Assembly: GCA_035566435.1 (NCBI GenBank)
Contig: DATMRF010000002.1
Location: 1-64,000, forward strand
DNA length: 64,000 bases
Reading direction: 5' to 3'
Origin: DATMRF01 sp035566435
Lineage (GTDB): Bacteria > Verrucomicrobiota > Verrucomicrobiia > Limisphaerales > UBA8199
Under the pieces are notes generated by a model. The model saw only the letters and a list, made by a program, of their open reading frames with translations. It ran no database searches and was not told the DNA's origin. Numbering within the stretch: position 1 is the stretch's first letter; the number at the start of each line of letters is the position of its first letter. A program made the translations under genes and the position numbers. This document shows, piece after piece, positions 7,984 through 17,754 of this stretch.

Positions 7984-8475
7984 CTACATCGTCAACTGCT
8001 TTGGGTCGATGGGGAGCAGTTCCCACTTCTGATCGTCCTGATCCTGCCAGGCTTGTGCGACGACGCGCAGGCCGGTTTGATCCTTTACGGCGGTCAAGAC
8101 CTTGGCTGATTTAGCGTCGGTGATCCTGTAGCTGGCATCCGCGAGTGTTGTGAAGTGCCAGATTGGGCATTCACCTGCTTCCTTCGCGAACGGCAACTGG
8201 AGCACCGGTTGGGCGGCCTGGTCGGCCGCGGGGGTGGCCGAGAACGTCTTGGAAGTGAAATGATTCTGCAGTTGAAACGCGGAATCGCCGGCAGGATGGA
8301 ATTTCCAAGTCATGCACTTCCAAGGTTGCGCCGGGTATAAGACAATGCGCGTGCGGTTGGCGCTGTTAGCGTCCTCCGGGCGCAGAAGTTCGCCATATTT
8401 TTTGTTGCGCACCTGGAACGACGGGGGCGCGGACGATTTGGGAGAAGGCACCGGGCTGGCGACCTCCTCGGCCAT
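7984..8475 (-). CDS. ricin-type beta-trefoil (lectin-like) protein
   Basis: 163 residues. Residues ~20-160 carry repeated trefoil-like units with aromatic and Gln-x-Trp-like ends: AQPWKCMTWKFH, GECPIWHFTTLADASYRI and DQDDQKWELLP, the last matching the QxW motif of ricin B-type carbohydrate-binding domains. The N-terminus (MAEEVASPVPSPKSS) is Pro/Ser-rich and not a signal peptide, which is odd for a lectin; the signal may be lost or the true start misread. No enzyme domain. Carbohydrate binding is inferred from fold only. Confidence 0.5.
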   Translation of the reverse strand: MAEEVASPVPSPKSSAPPSFQVRNKKYGELLRPEDANSANRTRIVLYPAQPWKCMTWKFHPAGDSAFQLQNHFTSKTFSATPAADQAAQPVLQLPFAKEAGECPIWHFTTLADASYRITDAKSAKVLTAVKDQTGLRVVAQAWQDQDDQKWELLPIDPKQLTM

Positions 8476-8688
8476 GACGGCTTGGTGGCTAATTAATGAC
8501 TATAGGCAGACGCAGAGACCATTCCATCGTTTCATCTCAGTTTTTACTATCATGTCAGTGGAGGAACTCAACCATAAACGAGCGCCATGGTGCGGCGTGC
8601 AGAGTGATTATTCCGGTTACATGCTGCGGTTGTTGGTCCGACTTTGCGGCGCGCTGGGGACAGCGCGCCCCACCTGCATGGCGCGGTT

Positions 8689-10827
8689 TTACCTCTCCTG
8701 CTGTTGGGCAAGCTTCGGCGGCAGGTTGGTGATGCCAATCTTTTTGAGAAACGGATCGAGGGAGCGTTTGCGGCCGAGGAATTTGTCGATGGAGATATTC
8801 ACGTCCCGTGAATCGCCCGGTTCATAGATCTCGGCGCGGAGCCGGCGACCGGCGGCCTGGTCGAAATAGCCGTGGGGCGAGCGCTCGAAAACGGTCGCCA
8901 TATCGGCCGCGATGGCGTCGGCCCAGGCGTAGCCATAATAGCCGGCGTCGTAGCCCATGAGGTGGCCGAAGTAGGCGACGAACGCGGTGTCGGGCACCAT
9001 CGGCAGGAACACGCGGCTGAGCACTTCGTTCGAGAGCGGCAGAGCCTCGCTGGCGTTGTCGTTGTGGATTTGGGTGTGGAGCCGCAGGTCGGTCAGCCCG
9101 AACGAGAGTTGGCGGCGATAGCGCGTCCCTTCGGTGGCCAAGCGGGATTCCTTGAGCTTCGCCAGAATTTCGGCGGGGATCTTTTTCGAAGGGTCGCGGT
9201 AATCGGCGGCAAAACTATCCAGTACGTTCTTGTCCCAGACCCAGTTTTCGAGCATCTGGGAAGGGGCTTCGACGAAGTCGCGCGGGACGCTGGTGCCGGA
9301 GAAGCGGCTGTATTTAGCGCGGGTGAGAATGGTGTGCATCGCGTGGCCGAACTCGTGGAAGATGGTCTCGACGTCGCTGTGAGCGAGCAGCGAAGGCTTG
9401 TCTTTGGAGGCAGTGGGGAAGTTGCACACGAGGGAACACACAGGGCGCTGGTATAAGCCGTTTTCGAGCAGCTTGCCTTCGATAAGGCCGAACTGGGCGA
9501 AGTGATTGTATTTGCCCTCGCGCGGGAACATGTCGAGGTAGAAAAGGCCGAGCGGCTCGCCGGTCTTCGCGTCGGAGACGGCGTAAAGCTGCAGGTCAGC
9601 GACCCATTTATACGGCGGTTCGACGCGTTCGAACTTGAGGCCGAAGATGCTCTGGTAAATGCTGAACATCCCCTCGAGCACGCGTTGATAGGGGAAATAG
9701 ACCCGGAGCTGCTCGGCGTCGACATCGTATTTTTCTTTTTTCAACTGGTTGCTGAAATAGCGCCAGTCCCACACATGGATTTGCGAGTTCGGGTCGCCGG
9801 TTTCCCTGACCTTGATTTGGCGGAACTCAGCGAGCTCGGCGTCGAACTTGGGCTGCAACCCTACGTTGAGTTCCTCGAGGAAGTTGATGGCGGCGGCTGC
9901 GTTTTTGACCATTTTAACCTCGGTCTGGAAGTCTGCCCAGGTTTTGTAGCCGAGTTTCTTGGCAATGTCATCGCGGAGCGGGAGGATTTTTTCCAGCAAG
10001 GAGATGTTGTCGGCGCGGGCGAGGTTATCGTGCTCGACGAGCAGTTTCTTTCGGGTCGTTTCGCGCTTGGCGTTGTCCATCAGCATGATGTAATGCCAGG
10101 TGATGTTGGCCATGACGGTGTATTCGTCCGCACCGGTTTTGATCTGCTCCAGAAAACTGTCCGGCACACCTTCGAGTTCGGTTTTGGTGAATTTGACGGC
10201 TTTCTCGGCCTTGGTGACGTTGGACTCGAAGTCGGTGGTCAGGCGCGATAGCTCTTTGCGCATGCGCTCGACCTCGTCGCGCTGGGCTTTGGGCAGGTCC
10301 AGCCCGGCCCGGCGATAATCGCGCATGGTTTCGGAGAGCAACTTGGCGTCCTCGCCCTTGAGCTGCGTTTTTTTGGCGGCGTACGCTTTGAGGACCTTAT
10401 AAACATCTTCGCGGTAATCGAGACCGACGGACCACACTTCCAATTGTTTAAGGGCCTCGGTGGCGCTGTCGCGGACGGCGGCGCTGGTGCTGGTCTCCTT
10501 AATCAGGGAAAGGCGGTTGGCGGTGAGGCCGATCTGGTAGCCGAGGTCGTCCAGCGCGCGGACGGTGTTTTGGAAGGCGAGCTTGCGCGGGTCGAGCGCG
10601 GCGAGGCGGTCCAACGCTGCGTTGCCCGCGGCGATGGTGTTGCTCACGGTCTGGTTGACCTCGTTGGTCGTGGTTTCGAACCGGGGCAGAGTGATCACTG
10701 ATTTGAAGCGTGCGGCGCGCTGCTCGAACTCGCGCAACCGGTCCGACGGGATGGCGGTTTGGGCGAACCCGTTGACGACTGCTGGCAGGACAGCCAGCGA
10801 AAGGAATAGAACGAGTTTCCAGCTCAT
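8689..10827 (-). CDS. M3 family zinc metallopeptidase (oligopeptidase)
   Basis: 712 residues, the usual length for M3 peptidases (thimet oligopeptidase/OpdA/Dcp group). The zinc motif is H491-E492-F-G-H495 within TIFHEFGHAMHTIL, followed by the downstream PRDFVEAPSQ segment that supplies the third ligand. Residues 1-22 look like a signal peptide (LVLFLSLAVLPAVVNGFAQ), so this member is probably exported to the periplasm, unlike the cytoplasmic E. coli enzymes. It would cleave short peptides. The neighbouring divergent oligopeptide ABC ATPases fit peptide scavenging. The precise subgroup is not decided. Confidence 0.9.
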   Translation of the reverse strand: MSWKLVLFLSLAVLPAVVNGFAQTAIPSDRLREFEQRAARFKSVITLPRFETTTNEVNQTVSNTIAAGNAALDRLAALDPRKLAFQNTVRALDDLGYQIGLTANRLSLIKETSTSAAVRDSATEALKQLEVWSVGLDYREDVYKVLKAYAAKKTQLKGEDAKLLSETMRDYRRAGLDLPKAQRDEVERMRKELSRLTTDFESNVTKAEKAVKFTKTELEGVPDSFLEQIKTGADEYTVMANITWHYIMLMDNAKRETTRKKLLVEHDNLARADNISLLEKILPLRDDIAKKLGYKTWADFQTEVKMVKNAAAAINFLEELNVGLQPKFDAELAEFRQIKVRETGDPNSQIHVWDWRYFSNQLKKEKYDVDAEQLRVYFPYQRVLEGMFSIYQSIFGLKFERVEPPYKWVADLQLYAVSDAKTGEPLGLFYLDMFPREGKYNHFAQFGLIEGKLLENGLYQRPVCSLVCNFPTASKDKPSLLAHSDVETIFHEFGHAMHTILTRAKYSRFSGTSVPRDFVEAPSQMLENWVWDKNVLDSFAADYRDPSKKIPAEILAKLKESRLATEGTRYRRQLSFGLTDLRLHTQIHNDNASEALPLSNEVLSRVFLPMVPDTAFVAYFGHLMGYDAGYYGYAWADAIAADMATVFERSPHGYFDQAAGRRLRAEIYEPGDSRDVNISIDKFLGRKRSLDPFLKKIGITNLPPKLAQQQER

Positions 10828-11118
10828 AGGCCGGTTAAGCTAATGGGAAAGGGGCAGCGCGCAAGCGCTTTCGACGACACGAGGGCCACGGGAAGGAATC
10901 GCCACGAAAGGACGCAAAGGACACAAAAGGGTTCACAAACGGCGAGCATGCCAGACGGAAAGAACGGTCGGCTTGGAGCGTTCCGCACTTACCATAAACC
11001 GACGCGGGGACGACCACGTCCCCGAGCGTTCGGTTTCAATGCCTCCTCTACGGGGCCGTGGCATTCTTCATATCCTCTTTCTTTGTGCTCTTTGCGGCCT
11101 TTTGTGGCAATTTCGGTC
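10828..11118. repeat. divergent spacer with CGCAAAGGACACAAA inverted repeat
   Basis: 291 bases between the M3 peptidase and the ABC ATPase. CCACGAAAGGACGCAAAGG near 10901 and a complementary TTTGTGCTCTTTGCGGCC near 11082 form an imperfect large stem. Related units occur at 61437-61468. Promoters for both genes must lie here but are not clear. Confidence 0.5.
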
Positions 11119-12123
11119 ATGGCGTTGCTCGAGCTCAAAAATCTCAAAGTCGATTTTATTTCCGGCGTTTCGAGTGTGCGAGCCATTGACGGCGTCTCAT
11201 TCAACATCGATGCCGGCGAGACTCTCTGCCTGGTAGGCGAGAGTGGTTGCGGAAAGAGTGTCACAGCACTCTCGATTGCGCGGCTGCTCCCGGCGCCGCC
11301 CGCGCGCTATGCCGGCGGGGAGGTGCGGCTTAATGGACGCGACGTGCTGAAGATGTCGAAGGCGGAGTTGCGTGAGATTCGCGGGGGAGTGGTGAGCTAC
11401 GTGTTCCAGGAGCCGAGCGCCTCGCTCAACCCGGTTATGCGTATCGGCAGCCAAATCAAGGAGGCACTCAAACTGCACCGGCCGCAAAAGGCCAACGATG
11501 CGGAGGTGATTCGGCTGTTGAAACTGGTTGGGATTCCCGCCCCGGAATCGCGGCTTAAAGATTACCCCTTCCAACTATCCGGCGGCATGCAGCAGCGGGT
11601 GATGCTGGCGATGGCGCTGGCGACGGAACCGAGACTGCTGGTCGCCGACGAACCGACCACGGCGCTCGATGTCACCATCCAGGCACAAATCCTCGAGCTG
11701 CTGAAGGACCTCCAGCAGCGGCTCGGCATGGCGATCCTGCTCATCAGCCATAACCTGGGAATCGTCGGCGATATGGGCGGCCGGGTAGGGGTGATGTATG
11801 CGGGGCAAATTGTGGAGCAGGCGACTGCGCGCGACCTGCTGGCGCGGCCGCTGCATCCGTACACGCGAGCGCTGCTCGATTCCGTTCCGCGGCTGAACAC
11901 GCGCGCGCACCGGCTGTCATCGATCCCGGGGAGTGTTCCCGGACTTGAGGATTTGCCGCCCGGCTGCCGGTTCGCTCCGCGTTGTGTTATTGCGAAGCCG
12001 GAGTGTGGGAGATCGGTGCCCGAGCTGGCGGAAGTGGAAACCGGGCGGTGGGTTCGGTGCCCATATTGGAACTCCGCGCCAGACCAACATCAAGCGGGCG
12101 TTGAGACGGGTCTCGGCCGGTGA
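11119..12123 (+). CDS. oligopeptide/dipeptide ABC transporter ATP-binding protein (OppD/DppD type)
   Basis: 334 residues from ATG 11119; the upstream in-frame extension is repeat DNA. Walker A is GESGCGKS at 40-47, the ABC signature is LSGGMQQRV, and Walker B is [12 protein letters not shown]. The C-terminal segment [19 protein letters not shown] with paired cysteines is the OppD/DppD tail that can hold an iron-sulfur cluster. It hydrolyses ATP to power peptide import together with an OppF-type partner, which follows 107 bases later. No permease or substrate-binding gene is in the window. An ABC pair for nickel or another small substrate is an alternative. Confidence 0.9.
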   Translation: MALLELKNLKVDFISGVSSVRAIDGVSFNIDAGETLCLVGESGCGKSVTALSIARLLPAPPARYAGGEVRLNGRDVLKMSKAELREIRGGVVSYVFQEPSASLNPVMRIGSQIKEALKLHRPQKANDAEVIRLLKLVGIPAPESRLKDYPFQLSGGMQQRVMLAMALATEPRLLVADEPTTALDVTIQAQILELLKDLQQRLGMAILLISHNLGIVGDMGGRVGVMYAGQIVEQATARDLLARPLHPYTRALLDSVPRLNTRAHRLSSIPGSVPGLEDLPPGCRFAPRCVIAKPECGRSVPELAEVETGRWVRCPYWNSAPDQHQAGVETGLGR

Positions 12124-12230
12124 GCAACAAACCAATGTCGATCACAAATAACGAGCCGCGGAACACGCGAAAGAAAATTTCATTTCTGCGTAACCCAGGT
12201 GTTCTGCGGTTTTTCCGATGACTTTGCTTC

Positions 12231-13196
12231 ATGCACCTCTTGGAGGTCCGCCATCTTAGAGTTCATTTCCCCGTCAGGCGCGGCATTCTCAGCCGTGCTC
12301 GCGCGCACATCAAAGCGGTGGACGATGTCGGCTTTGACCTGGTGGCGGGCGAAACGCTGGGACTGGTCGGGGAGAGCGGCTGCGGCAAAACCACCTTGGG
12401 CCGCGCGATTGTTCGGCTGACCGAGCCGACGGCGGGGAGCGTTCTATTCGACGGCGAAGACATCACCCGGCTGGCGCGGCGGGAACTGCGTGGTCGTCGT
12501 CGCGGCTTCCAGATGATTTTCCAGGACCCGTATGGATCGTTGAGTCCACGCCTGACCGCCGGGGACAGCATCGGCGAGGCGCTCGATATTCATGGTTTGG
12601 CGAAAAGCAAGGCCGCCCGCCAGCAGCGCATCGCCGAGTTGCTGGCTGCGGTGGGGCTCGACTCGGCCGCTGGAGGGAGGTATCCGCACGAATTCAGCGG
12701 CGGTCAGCGCCAGCGCATCGGCGTAGCTCGCGCCCTGGCGGTGGAACCGAAGCTCATCGTTTGCGATGAACCAGTGAGTGCGCTCGATGTTTCGGTTCAA
12801 GCACAAATCATCAACTTGCTACAGGACCTCCAGCAGGACCGCGGCATCGCTTACCTCTTCATCGCGCACGACCTCGCCGTGATCGAGCACATCAGCCGGC
12901 GTGTTATGGTGATGTATCTCGGGAAGGTCGTAGAATTGGCTGAGAGCGCGGTCATTATAAGCGGGCCCAGACATCCCTACACCCAGGCGCTCATTTCTGC
13001 GGTCCCGGTCGTCGATCCGGTTTCAAAGCGAAGGCGTATCATCCTGCCGGGGGAAGTTCCGTCGCCGATTAGTCCTCCAGCAGGCTGCCCATTTCATCCC
13101 CGGTGTCCCATCGCGGAATTTCCGCGGTGCCAGTCGGAGACGCCACGATTACGGGAAGTGGCGCCGAGACATTGGGTAGCGTGCCACTTGGCTTGA
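12231..13196 (+). CDS. oligopeptide/dipeptide ABC transporter ATP-binding protein (OppF/DppF type)
   Basis: 321 residues. Walker [10 protein letters not shown], signature [15 protein letters not shown], Walker [16 protein letters not shown]-loop [11 protein letters not shown], and the OppF/DppF tail with [16 protein letters not shown]. It pairs with the preceding OppD-type ATPase as the nucleotide-binding dimer of a peptide importer. The spacer between them contains a CGCGGAACACGCG-type repeat, so co-transcription is probable but not tightly coupled. Membrane components must be encoded elsewhere. Confidence 0.9.
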   Translation: MHLLEVRHLRVHFPVRRGILSRARAHIKAVDDVGFDLVAGETLGLVGESGCGKTTLGRAIVRLTEPTAGSVLFDGEDITRLARRELRGRRRGFQMIFQDPYGSLSPRLTAGDSIGEALDIHGLAKSKAARQQRIAELLAAVGLDSAAGGRYPHEFSGGQRQRIGVARALAVEPKLIVCDEPVSALDVSVQAQIINLLQDLQQDRGIAYLFIAHDLAVIEHISRRVMVMYLGKVVELAESAVIISGPRHPYTQALISAVPVVDPVSKRRRIILPGEVPSPISPPAGCPFHPRCPIAEFPRCQSETPRLREVAPRHWVACHLA

Positions 13197-13395
13197 GACG
13201 TGATGCGTGAAACGTGAATGCGTTAAATCGTTGAAACGTTAAAAGGGGTAGGAGGCGGTTCGCACGTTTGCGCTCTGGTTCCCAGCCTCGGACTTTGGAC
13301 TTGGGACAGATCTGGCCTGCGTTTTGCTTCTTTACCGTACGTAACCTAATAGGGCCGGTTAGCGTCTATTTTTCGGACATCTGCGGATGTGCTTC

Positions 13396-13848
13396 TTATT
13401 GGGCGCGTGCCACGGGGACAAAGTCATGTTGGGCTTTTTGCGAGCCGGCCTCGACGAAGAGGCGGTAGTTCGCGCCCGGCTCGAGCGGTTCGGGCGCGGT
13501 TCCTTTGATGGCGGGTCGCATGCCCTGGAGGGGCGCGCCGTAGGCAAATTCTTTGACGGGCACGGAATTCGAGTCGGAGAGCAAGTGCCAAACCGGCTGC
13601 GGAAATTTGTTGGTCTCGATATCGCTCACGGGAACGACTTTGAGCGAAGTGAGCTTGAGTTTGCGATCGATGAAGAAAACGATGGGTTCCGTGCGGGAAT
13701 TATCCGGTCGGGCGCGGCGGGAGCGAAACGGCCGGGAGCGATGATAAACATGAATATTATCTCCCGCAAACCAGTCTCTGTTGAGGTAAAGAGAGCTGGC
13801 GCCCAACAGGGCGGCCAGCGCGAACAGGCACCACATCTTGCGAGTCAT
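13396..13848 (-). CDS. signal-anchored hypothetical protein
   Basis: 150 residues from ATG 13848, chosen over the 190-residue frame because AGG lies nine bases upstream and the hydrophobic segment then sits at residues 5-20 (CLFALAALLGASSLYL), as in a signal anchor. The mature part is basic (Arg-rich ~30-45), followed by two strand-like stretches (IVFFIDRKLKLTSLKVVPV and YRLFVEAGSQKAQHDFVPV). No cysteines in the mature part and no known motif. Divergent from the pseudopilin gene. Function unknown. Confidence 0.55.
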   Translation of the reverse strand: MTRKMWCLFALAALLGASSLYLNRDWFAGDNIHVYHRSRPFRSRRARPDNSRTEPIVFFIDRKLKLTSLKVVPVSDIETNKFPQPVWHLLSDSNSVPVKEFAYGAPLQGMRPAIKGTAPEPLEPGANYRLFVEAGSQKAQHDFVPVARAQ

Positions 13849-13973
13849 CTTAAAGACCTGACGCCGGAACGTGGGAGATATTCGAGCGGATTGCGCGGCC
13901 ATGCCGGACAGCCGGCAGCCGTTTAATCGCGGGCAATGAATTTGGAAATCAGATAGAAACGAAAACAAAAGTT

Positions 13974-14765
13974 ATGCGCGAGAGTCCGTACGTTAAGCGA
14001 ACGAGTCACACAAACCGCCGGCCTGGAGCCGAGCCACCGCCGGCTTCCCTGTGCGCCACACCGCTGGCGTTCACCTTGATCGAACTCCTTGTGGTGATTG
14101 CCATCATCGCTATCCTGGCGAGCATGCTGTTGCCGGCCCTGGCGCGAGCCAAAGAGTCGGCCAACCGAATCTCGTGCGTCAACAATCTCAAGCAATTGAC
14201 CCTGAGTATTAAAATGTACGCGGATGATAATGACGGGCTTTATCCACCGCGCACCAACAACTATCGCTGGCCCACGCTGCTGCGGGAGACTTATCGAACT
14301 ACGAACGTGCTCGTCTGCCCCACGGACGCCAAACGCGGCACACCTCCCACAATGACGGGTTCCATCACCCCGGAGGATCGGGCGGCCCGCAGCTATTTGA
14401 TCAACGGCTGGAACGATGTCTTTGCCGACTCGCTCATCGCTCCGCGCTCAATGAAGGAAACAGGGGTGCTTAAACCCTCCAACACAATCGTTTTCGGCGA
14501 GAAAAAGAATCTGCCGAACGAGACGCCACCTGTGGCTCTGGACTACTACATGGATTTGCTCGAAGGGAACGGCAACGACGCTGACCGCGTCGAGCATGGC
14601 TGCCATTCGGCCAACCGCGTGCCGCGGGTCAGGCAGGGCGGCTCGAATTTTGCCTTCGTGGATGGGTCCGCCCGGTTCCTGAAGTATGGCCTGTCGGTCT
14701 GGCCCGAGAACCAATGGGCGGTGGCCGACACCAATCGCGCGTATTACGCCTTCCAACCTTACTAA
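13974..14765 (+). CDS. type II secretion/pseudopilin-like protein (DUF1559-like)
   Basis: 263 residues. After a 32-residue basic leader comes the prepilin motif [20 protein letters not shown]; the residue before the Phe is Ala, not the usual Gly, which prepilin peptidases tolerate in some cases. The helix continues into the typical [18 protein letters not shown] segment. Near the C-terminus is a conserved-type [15 protein letters not shown] box, common in the very large pseudopilin-like families of Planctomycetes and Verrucomicrobia. Probably assembled into, or displayed by, a type II/IV pilus-like machine at the inner membrane; no other secretion gene is near. Family strong, function uncertain. 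Confidence 0.85.
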   Translation: MRESPYVKRTSHTNRRPGAEPPPASLCATPLAFTLIELLVVIAIIAILASMLLPALARAKESANRISCVNNLKQLTLSIKMYADDNDGLYPPRTNNYRWPTLLRETYRTTNVLVCPTDAKRGTPPTMTGSITPEDRAARSYLINGWNDVFADSLIAPRSMKETGVLKPSNTIVFGEKKNLPNETPPVALDYYMDLLEGNGNDADRVEHGCHSANRVPRVRQGGSNFAFVDGSARFLKYGLSVWPENQWAVADTNRAYYAFQPY

Positions 14766-14770
14766 GTGGT

Positions 14771-15736
14771 TTATTTAGCGGGCGGGGCGTTGGTCGCCTT
14801 GGCTTCGCTTTGACGTTCGGTGAGATTGCGCTCGATGCGCTCTTTAAGTTGGGCGTACATATCATTCGTCACCGCGTCGAGGTGCGCCCGCGCCTCATCG
14901 AAATGGCCCGCCAGCAGCTTGACTCTGGCGAAATGGATGTACACACCCTCGCGCTCGATTTCGTCGTGGGCGATCTTGAGCGCATTGGTCCAGGCCTTAA
15001 GGGCGGTCTCGGTCGGAAACGGTTTGACGCCGTAATAGGTTTGGGCGACATCCGAAGCGAGCGGGAAGTTCATAGGGTCGAGCCGCATCGCGTTGCTGTA
15101 AAGCCCGAACGCCTTGGCGAACACGTGTTGCTCGTCAAGGCCGTAGTATTCTTTCGCGTCGGTGCGGAACAAATAAACGGTGGTGCCAAGATTATGGTAA
15201 TAAACCGGCTCGAGGGGGTTGAGTTGGATGGCTTTGGCGTAATACTCGAACGCTTTCTTGACGGGGCCGACATGGCCGCAGATGTTCGCCAAATTGTTGT
15301 AGATGGCCGGGTTGTTCGTGTCCAATGCGAGGGCCTTTTCCAACTGCAACTGGGCACTTTCCTCATCTTTGAGGTCGCCGAGGAAGCTCGCGTAGGCGAC
15401 GCGCGCCTCAACGTGGTTGGGATGGAGCTCGAGGAAATCTTCATAGGCCTTCCGCACTGGTTCGAAGCGTTCCTGGATGCGGCGCCTTAAGAGGGCCGGT
15501 GGCGTGCCGGCCCCTTTCGTGGCAAATTCTTCGTTGTCACGGATCCATTTGTCCACCTCGGCCTGGGCGTCGTTGTCCATCGCCATTACTTTATGGAATT
15601 CCTTTTCGACCGCCTCTTTGGACTCCGGCACAGCGACGACAGCGACGCCGGGAGTCGTCGTTACGACATTGGTCTCAGCCACTGCCGGGCCTGCGGCCAA
15701 CAGCGTCCCAATGATACCGGTCCAAAAATAGCTCAC
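14771..15736 (-). CDS. secreted tetratricopeptide-repeat protein
   Basis: 321 residues with a signal peptide at 1-20 (TGIIGTLLAAGPAVAE). Residues ~90-260 contain about four TPR units: the FLELHPNHVEARVAYASFL pair, ALALDTNNPAIYNNLANI, AIQLNPLEPVYYHNLG and AMRLDPMNFPLASDVAQTYY. The C-terminus is charged. TPRs make protein-protein scaffolds; location is probably periplasmic. It ends five bases beyond the convergent pseudopilin stop. Partner unknown. Confidence 0.75.
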   Translation of the reverse strand: MSYFWTGIIGTLLAAGPAVAETNVVTTTPGVAVVAVPESKEAVEKEFHKVMAMDNDAQAEVDKWIRDNEEFATKGAGTPPALLRRRIQERFEPVRKAYEDFLELHPNHVEARVAYASFLGDLKDEESAQLQLEKALALDTNNPAIYNNLANICGHVGPVKKAFEYYAKAIQLNPLEPVYYHNLGTTVYLFRTDAKEYYGLDEQHVFAKAFGLYSNAMRLDPMNFPLASDVAQTYYGVKPFPTETALKAWTNALKIAHDEIEREGVYIHFARVKLLAGHFDEARAHLDAVTNDMYAQLKERIERNLTERQSEAKATNAPPAK

Positions 15737-15756
15737 GGCTGCAAGCTAGCATCGCC

Positions 15757-15798
15757 AGTCCAAAGTCCAAAGTCTAAAGTCCCAAGTCTACCGTCCGA
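15757..15798. repeat. phased heptamer array (AGTCCAA type)
   Basis: Six consecutive seven-base units in one phase: AGTCCAA twice, then AGTCTAA, AGTCCCA, AGTCTAC and CGTCCGA. Sister arrays are at 219-246, 46802-46829, 55435-55476 and 63423-63492. Confidence 0.75.
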
Positions 15799-15895
15799 AG
15801 CTGGGAAGAAGAGGGCAGACGACAAAGGATGGAAGTTAGGGGTCAGAAGTGAGGAAGGAGAGCCGGCGTCGGCCCGTTTTAACGCGCCTCACGCC

Positions 15896-16744
15896 TCAAA
15901 CTTCCTTCACCACTCCCCAGAAGACGTCGAGCCGTTTCGACAAATAGAGTTTTACGGCCTTAAGCAACGTGTTCGCCTCGAGTCGCTGGCCGGCTGCAAC
16001 GATCTCCCGCAGCGTCATCCGGGGGCGGACGGTGAAACAATCCTGGGCGATGATCGGCCCTTCGTCCAGGTTCATGGTGACGAAGTGGGCCGAGACCCCG
16101 ATGATCTTGACGCCCTGTTCGTAGGCCTGGCGATATGCTTGCGGACCGGGGAAGCTAGGCAGCAGCGACGGATGGATGTTAATGATCTTGTTCTTGTACC
16201 GCCAGACCACATTGGGCGAGAGGATTTTCATGAAGCGCGCGAGCACAACAAAATCAATTTCGTATTGCTCGAGCCACCGAAGCGCTTTCATCTCCGCTTT
16301 CAGCCGGTTTCCCCAGGGCACCGCTACGAACGGCAACCCTGCCTTTTTGGCTAGCGGCTCGAGGTCCCGGCGATTCGAGAGCACCAGCGCCGGTTCAGCC
16401 TTTTTCAGACGGCCGGACTGGAGCGCGTCCAACAGCTTCTGAAAGCAGTGCGGTTCGCGGGTCACCATGATGGCCATGCGCTGACGCCGGTGCGGCTCGG
16501 TAAACCGGATTTTGACCTCCATATCCAGGTCGCGAGCGAGCCGCTCTAAGCCTCGATCCACGGCGCCGCGCTCGAGTTGCCCGTCTTTCCACGACGCCTG
16601 AAGCGTCATGCTGAATTGGCCACGGGTGACCTGCTCTTCGAGGCCCTCGATGTTGGCCTTTTGCTCAAACAGGAAGCCGGTGATGCGAGCGATGACACCG
16701 GTTTTGTCGCGGCCGATCACGGTAATAGTGGCCAGTTTCGTCAT
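15896..16744 (-). CDS. purU: formyltetrahydrofolate deformylase
   Basis: 282 residues from ATG 16744, the standard PurU length. Residues 1-80 form an ACT domain (TITVIGRDKTGVIARITGFL), and ~85-282 the formyl-transferase-like hydrolase domain with INIHPSLLPSFPG and HFVTMNLDEGPIIAQ, which carry the catalytic Asn, His and Asp. It hydrolyses 10-formyl-THF to formate and THF, supplying formate for PurT-type purine synthesis or balancing one-carbon pools. Cytoplasmic. It runs divergently from the rpmH operon, whose promoter lies 63 bases from this start. No purine genes adjacent. Confidence 0.9.
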   Translation of the reverse strand: MTKLATITVIGRDKTGVIARITGFLFEQKANIEGLEEQVTRGQFSMTLQASWKDGQLERGAVDRGLERLARDLDMEVKIRFTEPHRRQRMAIMVTREPHCFQKLLDALQSGRLKKAEPALVLSNRRDLEPLAKKAGLPFVAVPWGNRLKAEMKALRWLEQYEIDFVVLARFMKILSPNVVWRYKNKIINIHPSLLPSFPGPQAYRQAYEQGVKIIGVSAHFVTMNLDEGPIIAQDCFTVRPRMTLREIVAAGQRLEANTLLKAVKLYLSKRLDVFWGVVKEV

Positions 16745-16806
16745 AGAGTTGCTCGCGAGGCTATTATGACCACCGGTGAAACGTAAATTGTAATCCGAAA
16801 CGCCCG

Positions 16807-16834
16807 TTGACACGCCACGCCTGGCTGTTATGCT
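16807..16834 (+). promoter_or_regulatory. sigma-70-type promoter of the rpmH operon
   Basis: TTGACA at 16807-16812, a 16-base spacer, and TATGCT at 16829-16834, followed by a GC-rich leader of about 85 bases before the rpmH start at 16926. The consensus -35 and the position before a strongly expressed ribosomal protein gene support the call. Confidence 0.65.
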
Positions 16835-16925
16835 CTCGCGCTCCGTTTACGGGGTGTTTCCTGACGCGGCATCGTAGTTGGATGCGACCGCTCCGAAGCC
16901 GGTCGGCGGGTTAATGAAGTGATTT

Positions 16926-17063
16926 ATGAAGCGACAATATCAACCATCGAAAATTCGCCGCAAACGGCAGCATGGATTCCTGAGCCGCAACTCGAGCAAG
17001 AGCGGGCGGGGCATACTGCGCAACCGGCGCCGGACCGGGCGCAAGCGTTTGACGCCGGTCTAA
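16926..17063 (+). CDS. rpmH: 50S ribosomal protein L34
   Basis: 45 codons from ATG 16926 to TAA 17061-17063. The protein begins [14 protein letters not shown], continues [16 protein letters not shown] and ends with an Arg/Lys-rich tail, RKRLTPV, which is diagnostic for L34. L34 is a small basic component of the large ribosomal subunit. The position immediately before rnpA, yidD and yidC matches the near-universal gene order. No Shine-Dalgarno is evident. The rnpA reading frame is open across the whole gene, with a GTG seven bases upstream of this ATG. Confidence 0.95.
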   Translation: MKRQYQPSKIRRKRQHGFLSRNSSKSGRGILRNRRRTGRKRLTPV

Positions 17064-17074
17064 GGCCCAGCCGC

Positions 17075-17458
17075 ATGGGTGGGGGGACGCCAGAGGGGCT
17101 GGGGTTTGGCCGCGCGTCGCGGCTCAAGCAGGCTCGGGACTTTGCGCGCGTGCGCCAGGAAGGCGAGCGGCTGGTGAACGGGTGCCTGATTGCCAATTGG
17201 CGGAGGCTGCCGGCGGGCACGGGGTCGCGCTTGGGGGTGATTACCGCGGGCCGAATCGGCGGCGCCGTGGTGCGGAACAGGGCGCGGCGGTTGTTGCGGG
17301 AGAGCTTTCGCCTGCATCAGCATGACCTGGAGCAAGCCGTCGAACTGGTGCTGGTGGCCCGGCCATCAATCGTAGGCAAAGGGTTCACGGACGTGGAACG
17401 GGATTTTTTGACAACGTTGCGCAAAGCGGGCTTGCTGAAAAGGTCGACCGGGTCATGA
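17075..17458 (+). CDS. rnpA: ribonuclease P protein component
   Basis: 127 residues from ATG 17075, with AAGG nine bases upstream; this gives a normal-length Rnp[17 protein letters not shown] is the N-terminal RNA-contact segment and [15 protein letters not shown] is the conserved RNR basic helix. With the catalytic RNA it removes 5' leaders from precursor tRNAs. It starts 11 bases after rpmH, and its stop overlaps the yidD start (ATGA). The frame stays open back to a GTG at 16919, so a longer form beginning ahead of rpmH, as in Thermus, cannot be excluded. Confidence 0.92.
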   Translation: MGGGTPEGLGFGRASRLKQARDFARVRQEGERLVNGCLIANWRRLPAGTGSRLGVITAGRIGGAVVRNRARRLLRESFRLHQHDLEQAVELVLVARPSIVGKGFTDVERDFLTTLRKAGLLKRSTGS

Positions 17459-17739
17459 ACGTGGCTCAACATATATTGGTGTTCGGCGTGCGACTGTATC
17501 GCTGGGTGATCTCGCCTGCAAAAGTATTTCTGGTTGGCCCCGCGGGCCAATGCCGGTTTACGCCGAGTTGTTCGGCCTACGCACTGGAGGCCATTGCCCT
17601 GCATGGCGCTTTGCGAGGGACCTGGCTGGCGCTGAAACGGATAGGGCGGTGCCATCCGTGGGGAGCGTGCGGGGAGGACCCGGTGCCGGCTTGCTGCGTT
17701 CCTCCTCAACCTTGCCGCCCCGAGGGGCAGATGCCTTAG
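17455..17739 (+). CDS. yidD: membrane protein insertion efficiency factor
   Basis: 94 residues, overlapping the rnpA stop by four bases. It contains the YidD hallmark sequence: [15 protein letters not shown] amphipathic start, [15 protein letters not shown] and [15 protein letters not shown]. YidD associates with the inner membrane and helps YidC insert proteins. The tail after the HPWG box has four extra cysteines or prolines ([12 protein letters not shown]), a little longer than usual. Next gene is yidC, 15 bases on. Confidence 0.92.
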   Translation: MNVAQHILVFGVRLYRWVISPAKVFLVGPAGQCRFTPSCSAYALEAIALHGALRGTWLALKRIGRCHPWGACGEDPVPACCVPPQPCRPEGQMP

Positions 17740-17754
17740 GGTCACCCGTTTTAC

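Noticed and set aside
16745..16925. Replication origin next to rpmH
   Set aside because: No DnaA boxes or A/T-rich unwinding region are visible and dnaA is absent; rpmH position alone is not enough.
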